DNA of 64,000 bases from Eutreptiella sp. 'Long Island Sound 2002'. Its lineage: Eukaryota > Euglenozoa > Euglenophyceae > Eutreptiales > Eutreptiaceae. This document shows positions 54,200 to 64,000 of this stretch, one piece after another; within the stretch, counting starts at the first letter, position 1; every line of letters begins with the position of its first letter. The notes under the pieces were generated by a model. That model ran no database searches. It saw nothing but the letters and a program-made list of their open reading frames with translations, and had not been told where the DNA came from. The position numbers and the translations under genes were made by a program. The stretch covers positions 39,310,294-39,374,293 of the forward strand of contig OZ038383.1 of the NCBI GenBank assembly GCA_964036045.1. The letters run 5' to 3'.

Positions 54200-55890
54200 G
54201 TTTTGATGCCTTTGAGCTTTCCCTCTTGTACTCCCGTGCACGACGCAGTGCGTTGTCTTTCCCACAATCTATGCATCAAGAAAACCGTTGATTATGTGTT
54301 GAGCATTACACAAGTTTGAAGTCTATGTCACATAGTTTTCTCATTGCATGTGTCCTTTATGAGCATGGGTATGGAGTGGGTAAGGTTGGTATGGGACGAA
54401 AGACGAACGAACAACCATTTTGTGCAAACATCCAAGAATATCGTGCACAGTTATGGGAAAAATAATTTTTCCCCCCACTACAGGGGTGGGTAGTATGTTC
54501 TAGGGGAAAAAGCCACCACGGGGGTAGTGGAATTTTTTTATGCCCCCCCCCCCCCCTTGCCTGTTTTCACCAGATCTGGGATGATGATGACCTTTGGATC
54601 TTCATTGGCATGCAGCAACTGTGAAGTGAATTGGTGGTCAACTGAAAAATCCGAAAACTGCAAACTCCATCCAATCCACTATGTCATCGTCTTGTGAAGA
54701 TGCTTGCTCCACTACTCCCCAAAAGCGCATAGAAATGCAGCACACTCTACCGTTTGGTACCCTTTGGTGATTCTAGTATTGTTGATAGTGGAGAGCACCC
54801 TCCCCCCCAAACTTCACGGTCGGGGAATAACTCAATGTGAAGCCAGCCAGCGCTAATAGGGCAATGGACGCCACCGTGACAATATGCCGCAAAATGTTGA
54901 GGACAGCTATTCCGCTGTTGCCAAATTCAACGTCCCTTTTCGAACGCATCCCATCAAGAACGTGCGACGCCAAGCTGACCACTCACAATACACAATCAAG
55001 CCAATTGGCAGGGGTTGCCATGAAAGCTGGCCGGCTGCTGTGTAATACAATCGTCAAGTGCCATGTTTGTTGTGTATTTTGTTGCCTCCTTGTTGTCAGT
55101 TGTGGGAGCTCGGGTGGGTGGGGAGGTAGTAGGGGCAACGTGCTTTGGTTCCCGAGGATCCATAGTTAAAGCGGCCTAGGAATCTATGGTTTAGTCATTT
55201 GGGGCAGTGTCACCAAAATTTTGGTGTTGGATTTCCATGGAGCTTGAGGCCCCTCCCATATCCATGTACTTCCCGCCCTTGTACCACCATCCTGCCCCCA
55301 AGCCATGCATGGGATGTGGTTGGTAGCAACTACCTTTGTGACGGACCATGTGGCAGACCACACGCGAACACTACCACCAACAATGCCCAGCTAGAGAAAT
55401 CATGACAAACCGGTTGGGGTCTCGCTGCTTGGGCGATGACGGGGCTGTAGGTTGGTCGTTGGGCAGCATGCATAGCATCAAGTACATACAAGTATTGGAT
55501 GGATTACACTTTGTGCACGATGTTTTGACACGAGTACCACCACTGTTTCCAGAGTGGGTTCTTTTTGGAACCCAACATTCCCCCCACTTCCCAGACAAGC
55601 ACCCTTTTTGATTCCAATTATTTTTGATTTTTGTTTTTGAGGCCCTTGGATGGCTATATGGGGTCCAAGTGAAGCAAGTTTTATGTTTATGGAGTTTGTA
55701 TGTGGACAACGCTTGGCCAAGGGGTGCACAAGATGTGGCAGGGGTAGCCGTTGAAATAGTACCGTTGGTACACGCTAGAACACCTACTAATGCTATGGGC
55801 TAGAACTTCCAGCCCAGAACGTTCTAGCCTAGTTTAGAACAATACTAGAACGAGAAACGAGACTGTAAACTAGTCATTTCATTAATTGCA
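54200..55890. other. Intergenic, no gene seen
   Basis: AT-richer sequence with a poly-C run near 54,544-54,556. Short frames at 54,837-55,169 (plus) and 55,371-55,729 (minus) show no domain. A short cluster of TAGAAC-type motifs (GCTAGAAC, ACTAGAAC) lies at 55,775-55,855. Confidence 0.4.
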
Positions 55891-55986
55891 TTGTCGTGCA
55901 TGCTTGTTGTTGGTGTCTTTGGTGCCCGTGCTACATTGTTGCATGTGTACTCCATGACGCTTTGATTTCGGGTTGTGTTGCTCTCA

Positions 55987-56561
55987 TGAAACGTGCCGCC
56001 ACCACACCCTGTGCACCATCCTCAGCCGAGGAGGCCCCCTCCCCATTGTCCAAGATGCATCGGAAGTCGATTGGGGGTACTAGCCTCCAAGATGCTTCGG
56101 TTGGCCACTACTTGGCAGGGTGGGCTCTATCATGCCTGCTTGCATGGCGGCAATTCAACATCGCCGTTAAGGACCTAGATGTTGGCACCTTCTCCCCACA
56201 TACCGGGGAGGCAATGAAATGGGCGCTTGAGGCATACATCGCTTCAACACCCCCCCCCCCCCCAGCACTATGTGCGAGCTTGTGCTCAACGTGTGCAACC
56301 CCAAGTCTGCATGGAGGGCCCTCTAAGACCTCTACATGCTGCGCAAGTTGGAGTACCACGCCACTATCTCGGGTGGTCCGCACGCCCCTCCACGTTGCAG
56401 CAGCAACAGTAGCGGCGGGGGGGCCACCCTCCACCCAAATGCCCCCCTGGGAGCCCCAACAAAAACCCCAAGTCGATGCTACATGGAACCGACTCACAAC
56501 GCACCGGCTTATCCCATCACCCACAACACACACACCCCCCCGCCATCTCCCTCCCGGTTAG
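55987..56561 (+). pseudogene. Unrecognised ORF broken at a poly-C tract
   Basis: An ATG at 55,987 opens MKRAATTPCAPSSAEEAPSP, then LAWRQFNIAVKDLDVGTFSP and MKWALEAYIAST. After the C run at 56,249-56,262 the sense continues in another frame (MCELVLNVCNPKSAWRALYD, then LYMLRKLEYHATISGG) to a Gly/Ser/Pro-rich end. The helical composition before and after the run supports one protein. It resembles the layout of a gag-like N-terminal domain, but this is only an impression. Confidence 0.4.
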
Positions 56562-56860
56562 CCCGAATCACCTGGTTAGCCCCCCGTTCACGATGGTCAC
56601 TTGGAGGGTCACTTACAGGCCGGTTCCAGGTCACTTGGTGTGGGTTAGCCCGGTGAGCCCGATGAGCTCCCCATTCTGAGACATAGATCACCCCTCCTGC
56701 ATCGTGTGTGTGGGGGGGTTGTGTCTGCACTACTCCCCCCCCCCCCCCCTTGTAAGCACCCTGAGTGCCCCCCTCGTCGTCCAGCCCGTCCCCCTTGCGA
56801 TACCCCTCGTTGTCCCCGTGCTCCCCCTCGTCCTCCTCCTCCATCGCCTCCCGGGGGTAT

Positions 56861-57355
56861 CTATGGACCTACTCTTTCGTCGTGAAGATGAGGCATGCCG
56901 CCACCTGGTACGTGCCCGCCTCCTTCTCCCTTTTCCCTCTTCTCCGGCCTCTTCCCCTTCTTTCCCGTGTCCGGCTCCTCCGCTCCAAAACCCACCGACA
57001 TCACGTACCACTCGCCCGGCTCCAACTCCTCATCCCCCGCCCACTCCCCCGTCACGGTGCACCTGCTTACTGCGCCCCCCCCCCCCCGCCCTTCCCCCAT
57101 CAAGCCACGGCACATACTGGACCTCGCACAGGTCTGGCAACTCCCCATAGGGTTCCCACCCCTTTGCTCCCGTTGGAAGGTGGATGAAAGGGGTCTTGGC
57201 CGCTGGCTTGGCCTTCTTAGCCTCCCCGCTTCTCCTCTTCCTTGGCTCTCCTCCACCGTCGATCTTTCCCACTTGTGCACCCCCTGCTTCTCCTTCTCCT
57301 GCTGCTCCAGTTTCTCCTTCTTGTGGGGCTTGGCCTTGGAACTGTGTTTCGCCAC
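56861..57355 (-). pseudogene. Lys/Glu-rich N-terminal ORF, frameshifted
   Basis: On the minus strand MAKHSSKAKPHKKEKLEQQE begins a basic, coiled-coil-like N-terminus. The sense seems to pass into the 57,030-57,272 frame (FIHLPTGAKGWEPYGELPDL) and back (TGEWAGDEELEPGEWYVMSV), with slips at the poly-C tracts near 57,065-57,077. It may be a gene fragment of about 170 residues. Not identified. The plus strand is also open but C-rich and less protein-like. Confidence 0.35.
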
Positions 57356-57581
57356 GGCAGGCTATGGTAGCTGTGGAAGCTTATGTTTGAGGAGTGGCGG
57401 AGCCCTTTACATAGTTTGGTAGTTTCGTTCAGGGGAGACGAGCATAATCAAAAGAGTCCATTCTTTTGCAACAATTTTGTTGAAAAATTTGGCGACAAAA
57501 CAAAAATTTACAGCAGAATATACAAGGAGCTGGTCACTAGTCAAATGGCCTTACGCCACTCTTCATTTAAAGCTTGCGAGC

Positions 57582-57777
57582 ACGGGCACTTTGTTGCATA
57601 TGTTGCACCATTTCCGTGATTGCAGCAAACGATCCCCGCTTTGGGCCTTCGAAGGAATGGGTATGCGGAGGAAGCAAATTAGAAAAGCGAAGGAGTTCAA
57701 GGATAAGAGGAAGGGAATTAGGAGGAATCAATGAGAGGGCACATGATACACAACACCTACTACCGCGGGGTCCAAAA
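57582..57777. repeat. ~200-bp dispersed repeat, copy 1
   Basis: Shares TTGCACCATTTCCGTGA-type text, CGCTTTGGGC and GTATGCGGAGGAAGCAAATT with 58,431-58,630 in direct orientation, with scattered differences. No coding potential is conserved between the copies. Confidence 0.75.
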
Positions 57778-58430
57778 TATCAGTTTGGCGGTGTAACGAG
57801 GAGAGAGAGGGGGGTGGGGGGGGCAAGGGGAACCAAAGATACTCAATGGAGGCACACAAAACCTCATACAAATGAAGAAGGAAGGGTGATGAGGAAGGAC
57901 TACTACACCACACAAAAAAACGTAGTGTACAACACAGGTGTGACGAGAGGATTGGGCAAGTAGGAGAGAATCAAGAGAAGCACATAGGCCTCAAGAAGAT
58001 ATGCATTGTGCCAAGTACGTGCATTTTACAATGTCCATGCCCCCCCACTCACGGCATTCCAATTGCCAACTCAGCTGTAACAATCACACAGTAGTGCAGT
58101 GCCAAAAAATGGCGTGTTTCATGGGGGGTTGCGGGCCCTCCTCAAGCAATGCAAGAAAACAACAACCAACATGCAATTCAGAGTGAAAGTGCGTGGACAC
58201 CTTGGGCTCTACCCCTAGCACTTGCTTTCCCCGAAAGAACCTGGCAAGAATCAGTACCACACGGCTACATGACCGTCGCGTTGTCCCAAAAGCGGGCAGG
58301 ATTCCAAAAGGGCAACATAAGCCCTATTGTGTCCAGTATCGTGTCCCCAAGGTTTTTGGGTATCAGGTACACATACAATTAGGTATCACAGGGACTACGT
58401 CAAATGCACATGACAAGCCCATTGCATAGG

Positions 58431-58630
58431 GCAGCACGGACACATTGTTGCACACGTCGCACCATTTCCGTGACTGCTGCAAAGGATCCTCGCTTTGGGC
58501 TTTCGGAGGAAGGGGTATGCGGAGGAAGCAAATTAGAAAAGTGAAGGAGTTCAAGGATCAGAGGAACGGAATTAGGAGCACACAAAGGGAGGGCATTGCA
58601 TACACAACGCCTACTAGCATAGTGGGCAAA
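58431..58630. repeat. ~200-bp dispersed repeat, copy 2
   Basis: Direct-orientation partner of 57,582-57,777. Both end near CACAACnCCTACTA. The copies may be the ends of an 850-bp to 1-kb unit (LTR-like or MITE), but no duplication is clear at either outer edge. Confidence 0.75.
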
Positions 58631-58639
58631 ACATGAGCG

Positions 58640-61520
58640 GGTTGGTCTAGGGAGCAGAGGGCGGAATGCTGGAATGGGGGGTGGGGGGGCAGGGGCGAAG
58701 AGACCCCAACGGTGCAGCAGAGTTACACCCCCCACCCAAATAACAACCACTGTAGAGCCTCTGCAACGCTTTTAAGCTTCACTTTTGGGTCTCCAGCCGG
58801 GGGAACTCGGAAGGCATGATATTACATTATGTCAAGGTGCAATGATATCGAAGTTGAGATCTTCATGTTGAGGATCGCTTGAGGTAGACGATTTTGAGGT
58901 GCTATAGTATTGGTGTTTCGTAAGCAGAGCAGACCTGTGAGCAGGTACACAAAGGAACATTCCAGCCGTGATTAATGCACAATACGAGGAACTGATTGAA
59001 CTTTGCCTGGCAATGACCGGTCGCCTGTGACACGGGGGCGTTCGGTAGCCAAGTATCCGTTGCTTCATGGCCAAATAACAACCAGCAAAACAAAGCAAGA
59101 ATGACAATGTCCCGGTCGGTCACCGGCCTTGTCTTTCTACGAAATCGCTGTTGTTAAAAAGAGAAACACAACCACGTAGCCACCGTCACATAGCACTCCG
59201 CAGCAGTGACGAGCCAAACGCAGGGCACACCGCATCCACCAATCCATTTCCCGGCGCCAAGATACAAATTCGTCTTTTCTTGAAAGATTTCTACAAACCA
59301 TCATCCGTCGCCATAAATGGAGCGGTGTTGACCCTTCCCTCCCAACCCCCCCCCCCCCAAACCACCCAGCCTCCCAAATACCTAGAGGGAGCACGTGATG
59401 GGCGCGCGCAGCGTGGAGATTTAGCCGTCCGGCCTCATCAAGCAGCCGCAGCTTCTGCCCCGGGGGCCACTTGTCTAGGGGTTTTGAGCCCACTCCGTGA
59501 TACTCTTCTCTTTAGCTACTGCGCCAAGTTGTTCCATCAAATTATCCATGCTTTTAACGCCAAGTCGTGCAAGACTAGGCACTATACAAAAGTCGTTTGT
59601 TGCTCTTTGAAGTACACGCCCTCGAAGCTCAGCCCTGGCGTGCGGTACCCAATGGTTGTCTCTCCTTCGGGGGCATGTTGGGATGTGCGTGAAACCAGCC
59701 CCTTGCGGGTAAACACGTTGGAGAAGTAGTGCACGGCACACACGTGTCAGAGATACTCCCCCGCAACCCACCAAACGCTCACCATTCACAGTAGTGATTC
59801 GGGGCGTAGGCCCCATCATGACCACCCCAACAGTGGACTCGGTAAAGGATCTCAATCAATCATTGCACCTACATACGGGACCACCACCCCAAACATAAAT
59901 CATCATACATCTGGCAAAATGGTTGCCGATGACGCTCCCTTGTTGCACCTACCACTGTTCGCCAGCATGCGTGTTATACACCCCCTGCCCGGTGGCACGA
60001 CACGTCTGCTGCACGAACACGTGCAGCTATCCTTAGGCAATTAAACGAAAACATGAATGTGCGCACATGCAAGAATGCAGAAAAGGAAGGTGAGACGACA
60101 GGAGAGCCTGAACCGACAACACCGTGCATGAGTCAGTGAGAGTCGTGTCCTCACCGCCACATCTATGCCGGACTTGATTCACACCGTATACTATAGGGGA
60201 CCGCACAGAGGAAGGGAGAGAGAGGGTTTGCCGGAACCCTGCGAGCCAGAGCACCACATCCTCGCACAATAGTGAACCCAAAGTAGATGAGTGGTTGCCA
60301 CGACCTCGACACTTCACGTTGTGCAGTATGGCAAGGGTGCTCCGCCTCAGACCAACCCCCGTGCCGCTCAACAACGGCGTACCCAACACAGAGTTGTTGA
60401 TCCAATCCATGCCCTGTTGTACAAAGGTGCGGACTAGGGAGGTACGGCAGGGCTAACACCGCTGAAGGAATCCAATTGAGGCTCCGATTGGTCACGTGTG
60501 ACGAAGCTCGGTCGGGTGCCCCGATGACCCTCGTGATCAGTTGGCAAAAGACCTCATTATTGCCATATGCGTAAGTCCGCCATGGCTCTACAGTTTGTCG
60601 AGGTGTCACCATTTGTCTGTTTATGTTGATCAGTACTCGGAAAGGAGGGGGATCAGCCGAGGCTGCTCCCATTGTCGGTGCCTGGCAGTAGTACGACGGT
60701 GGTTTTGTTCCAGCGTGTCCCTCGAGAACAGCGTGTCCCTGGAGATCAACAACTTCTGTTGATAAGTGGGGTATGGGTGATTGTGTGCACAAAGCGTTGC
60801 CGTAGTGGGGGGGGGGGGTTCTTGCGGGCGATAATACCATGGAGGTGCGTGTCGTGGTGGGTGATGTGATTGTGGTTGGCTGTACGCCTCTCCGGGTGGG
60901 TGGGGTTATCCATGGGGTTGTCCGTGGGGTGTGGTTTGTGATGTATCCGGTTGTTAGTTGTGGGGCTGAGGCACTTACTTTTGCGGTTGCACCCTATATG
61001 TGCTCCTTCGCAGCTGACGTGCCCTGGACCCGGGCAGACGAAGCTGCTTCCGGCAACACGGCACCACGACCCCCGCAACCCGGCCATCACATAGAACAAT
61101 CACGGCACCAAAGCACGGTGTGCAAAAATGGCGGCCCAAACACAATGGGTCGAACAAGCGGATCACGACAATGCCATACCGGCATGGCCGCCGCGTTGAG
61201 CTTTCGCCGGATCTAATGGACACGTTGCCGGTATGCACCCCTCCCCCTCTTCCCGGACCCAAGAACACCATGGACGCACCAGCACATGCACACATACCCT
61301 TGCAACGGTACGGCCATAGTTCGACGGAGCCACACCTCGACGCACGACGCACGAAAAAACGTAGGCCACACCATTACCCCTCCCCAATACTTTTTTGTGC
61401 AGCGAACAACCGCGGAACCTAGAGTACAACGATTGGACCAAAAACAGGGATGGAAGAGGCAACCACACCCGTTCCCACAGTAAGCCTAAGGCGTATCGGC
61501 TTCTAGTGGCAATCAATCAT
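58640..61520. other. Long stretch with doubtful ORFs only
   Basis: Frames at 59,151-59,729 (plus; IRLFLKDFYKPSSVAINGAV) and 60,163-60,840 (minus; FRVLININRQMVTPRQTVEP) are the most protein-like but match nothing I know. Homopolymers at 59,348-59,359 and 60,805-60,815 interrupt them. Confidence 0.35.
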
Positions 61521-61530
61521 TACCCACAAT

Positions 61531-61983
61531 ATGCACCGTGCTAGGCAGGACCCACCAAGAGCACCCTTGAGTGCACTTATCATGGATTACAAACGACCTT
61601 TGCCCCCACTCGACACAACATGCATTCGGTTATCATGCATGTTCATACCAATAGCACCGGCATCCTCATTGCACACAGCACACACGGATAGCACAACGCG
61701 ACATGAACGGCCCCTTCCACTCATCACGGACACATACCAACAAGCTCACCATCAACCGACACAGCAGAATATACACGACATCGCGAGTCCCCTGTGCGAC
61801 TTTCAGCTGATCAAAAGCAACCGGGCCCCCCTCCGGCATGTACGGTTGCCATTGTGGCGGCAAGATATTCCCCCTGCACATCGTTTAGCCCTTTTCCTCA
61901 ACATGGAACGGACAACGGGCACACTTCACTATATAAGTCTGGTGCAAAACAATTCTCATCACGCTGCTCGTTTCGTCCAGTAA
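61531..61983 (+). CDS. Unrecognised 150-residue ORF
   Basis: The plus-strand frame contains LIMDYKRPLPPLDTTCIRLS and LCDFQLIKSNRAPLRHVRLP. It is His/Thr-rich, as are the following frames to 63.1 kb, which may belong to one decayed gene. No domain is visible. Confidence 0.25.
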   Translation: MHRARQDPPRAPLSALIMDYKRPLPPLDTTCIRLSCMFIPIAPASSLHTAHTDSTTRHERPLPLITDTYQQAHHQPTQQNIHDIASPLCDFQLIKSNRAPLRHVRLPLWRQDIPPAHRLALFLNMERTTGTLHYISLVQNNSHHAARFVQ

Positions 61984-62412
61984 AACAAAGACCGTCCGCC
62001 GGCGTTGTATATACGCAATCCAGGTCATGGCAAGGGCACCCACAGGGAAGCCGGAAGCGTTGAGGGCACCAAAACGTAGCCCACTGTTCGTGCAACTCTG
62101 GCGTCACCACTACGCGCCTTTCAAGGCACTCCATCAATTACATTTGTGGTGGCATGGAAAGATTCCGAGGAGAGCTATCCACCCCTCCCTTCCGTCTGAA
62201 CACCGCCAATCCTGTGGATGCACAAATTCTACATCAACCAACAAAAGGGCGCAAAGCCTCCCTCCCCACCAGGCGCCTGGCAACATGAAGCGACCGTAAA
62301 AGGAGATGCCGAGCTAAGCCCGGGACCATAAGACGAACAAACCGTTCATCTCCCCGCCCCCATACTTTGGCCATCTACATGCACGAACCCGTCCGCACAC
62401 GTCGGCACCATA

Positions 62413-63117
62413 ATGAGTGACACGCCACACGAACCACAGGCACTTCCCTACTTACGGAACTACCAACTATCGCACCTGGCGCCACAGCTATGTCTACGCC
62501 ACAACGATGCACATGTACATAGCGTATACACATTCACAGTCGCAAACAGTTCTAGAGCTGACCATAGCAAAACATCGGGGAACTCACAACATCGAGCCAC
62601 AGAATCCTCTCCGCCATGGGCATAGGTCCCCCCATCCAAGTTGAATACGTCGCAGGGAACAACGGAAACACCTACCCTCGCGTGGCAATCGGCGATGGAA
62701 AACACACATTCCCCACAATATGAAGCCGTGCAAACAAGTGCGCGTCAAACGCCACAACACTATGACCACCCTACCTGTTTTGGAAAACCCACCACTCCGA
62801 CGTGGGCACATGTGCACACGCCGCACCACCACATGACCACAACGGTGCATCTCCCGTGCCCCCGGTGTGGCATCGCCGACTTTGCGTTTTTCAAATGCAC
62901 CCCTTGCCACTACTTTGCCATAAACGAAACTAATTTCTCCAACATTGCACGGAGACTCTACAACGACTCCGACCCCGATCCCCTTTGCCCAAGGCGAGGC
63001 ATGTGGCAACAGGATGTCGCAGAAGAGGGAGCTACGGATCGAAACGTTGGGCCCAACGCCACAAGCGAGTTCCCAACGAACGCCATGCACACAACGAGGA
63101 ACATCCACCTCACATAA
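62413..63117 (+). pseudogene. Zinc-ribbon-like ORF with one in-frame TAG
   Basis: Two frames, 62,413-62,625 and 62,641-63,117, are the same reading frame separated by a TAG at 62,623-62,625. Counting from 62,641, C73-x2-C76-x9-C86-x2-C89 (CPRCGIADFAFFKCTPC) forms a compact zinc-ribbon pattern. The rest is Thr/His-rich and of unknown fold. Without homologs the function cannot be given. Confidence 0.4.
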
Positions 63118-63607
63118 CCCACACGAGCCACATCATAAATGACACAATGACATACAACACCCACCGAAGGCTGAAAACCCGCACACGGTGCCGGCTCACT
63201 TAATGCCTCCAACCCACAAACAACCGTCTCTGACGGGTTATGCCCCAAGCCCTGATCAAGCCCCCGACAAAGCGACCACGCACATTGCTACACTATCATG
63301 CACAATGTACGGGGGACTTTTGCACTAGTGCCAACCGGTCAAGACCGCACAACTGCCCGCAGATGTAACATCCACAATGCCGAATAATGACCCCACCCCC
63401 TCCATTCTGTGCTCCCTCCCCCCAAGCAAGGCACGAAGGCATTACGCGACGGACCTCGCGCATGTGCACCCGCCCCTACCCTAGAAGATTGCAGCAGGCC
63501 CATGACCCCACCGATAACAGTGACACAGAGTGCAACTCAACCCCCCAACCAGGATGCTAGTCAACCCCGGGGGGACAAACCACTGTCCGAGCTTTTTGGG
63601 GTAGTGA
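63118..63607. other. No convincing gene
   Basis: A 67-residue frame at 63,409-63,612 (plus) ends in LSELFGVVI just before the poly-C tract. It could be linked to the RING fragment by a homopolymer slip, but nothing proves it. Confidence 0.3.
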
Positions 63608-64000
63608 TATGATCCGATTTCGCCCGCGTGTTTACCCCCCCCCCCCCCCTCCCCTGCGCGTTACACGCCCCTGGACGTTACGACGCACGCTAGTAGCCAA
63701 TATAGACAAACACAGTACGAACCCTCCGAGGCAGCGGAACGGACGGCAGCTATAGAGACTCCCCCAGTGCACATGCACATGCAACGCCAAACACTCCCAA
63801 CATGGTCAGAGGATTGTCTCATATGCATGGGCCATTTTGCATTGCTGGTGTTACCTTGTCACCTACGTCCCACACCATGCCGTAACCGCACATATGACCC
63901 CCGCCTAATTGGATACCCCATGTGCAGGGCTCCCATGATAGAGGGGATTGACACTGTCCCGCCAACCGGGATAGTGTTGCTCCCGTTTGTCAGGGTAGCC
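63608..64000 (+). CDS. Degenerate RING-finger fragment, truncated by the window edge
   Basis: The frame is open from 63,608 to the end of the window. After a five-proline run (63,635-63,649) and a linker, it reads SEDCLICMGHFALLVLPCHL and later GYPMCRAPM. This matches a C3HC4 RING finger: Cys-x2-Cys, Cys-x-His, Cys, and the closing Pro-x-Cys-Arg-Ala-Pro. Two zinc ligands appear lost (Arg for Cys6, Tyr for Cys7). RING domains act as E3 ubiquitin ligases. The C-terminus lies outside the window. The first Met in the frame is near 63,769. Confidence 0.5.

Overview
This window reads as a eukaryotic, gene-poor and transposon-rich stretch of nuclear DNA, most likely from an alga or another protist. 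There is no operon structure, no tRNA or rRNA that I can recognise, and no prokaryotic gene order. Almost every recognisable coding segment belongs to a mobile element: an APE-type LINE, a very large hAT-like DNA transposon, a Ty3/gypsy patch, a PIF/Harbinger transposase, a Penelope-like element with its GIY-YIG nuclease upstream of the reverse transcriptase (an order described for the Chlamys/Naiad group of green algae and other protists), paired TIR elements and a foldback element. Nearly all carry frameshifts or stops, many at long C/G homopolymers, so some breaks could be sequencing errors. The taxonomic placement is inference only.

The central result is a nested insertion. A minus-strand LINE runs from about 28.4 kb down to 1 and is cut in two. 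Its ORF1-like region, endonuclease and RT connector lie at 20,149-28,400; its reverse transcriptase and C-terminal part lie at 1-2,760. Between them sits a 17,388-bp unit (2,761-20,148). It is flanked by a perfect 8-bp duplication (TTCCGCGC) and bounded by 14-bp inverted repeats that begin with CA and match at 13 of 14 positions. Removing the unit and one duplication copy joins the LINE reading frame without a shift. An 8-bp duplication and CA ends are hallmarks of hAT transposons, and the unit encodes a hAT-like transposase on the plus strand (about 15.8-19.1 kb). Just upstream in the same direction lie an OTU-like cysteine protease domain and the C-terminal half of a ubiquitin-specific protease (USP), and just downstream a SAP-like segment. 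A giant hAT element carrying two different deubiquitinase-type domains is the most novel candidate here.

Inside the giant element are also proline-rich ORFs built from a 96-bp repeat, an RNase H fragment, and a satellite of self-palindromic ~51-bp units (7.9-9.17 and 10.75-11.07 kb). That satellite is itself interrupted by a 1.6-kb gypsy patch whose integrase and chromodomain point in opposite directions. The LINE carries a ~2-kb, 42-bp-unit minisatellite between its endonuclease and its RT connector, and a Ulp1-like protease motif in ORF1.

From 28.5 to 34.7 kb there are mostly GC-rich tandem repeats. A Harbinger transposase (one stop) occupies 34.7-35.85 kb. Two copies of a ~750-bp TIR element with 5-bp duplications lie at 36.56-37.33 and 39.23-39.97 kb. 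The best candidate for an ordinary host gene is a four-helix, voltage-sensor-like membrane protein at 41.2-41.9 kb. Inverted repeats and a foldback element (44.8-46.8 kb) precede the Penelope-like element (46.9-51.6 kb). The remainder, 51.6-64 kb, holds weakly coding and frameshifted ORFs, including a zinc-ribbon-like ORF and, at the right edge, a degenerate RING-finger fragment that runs out of the window.
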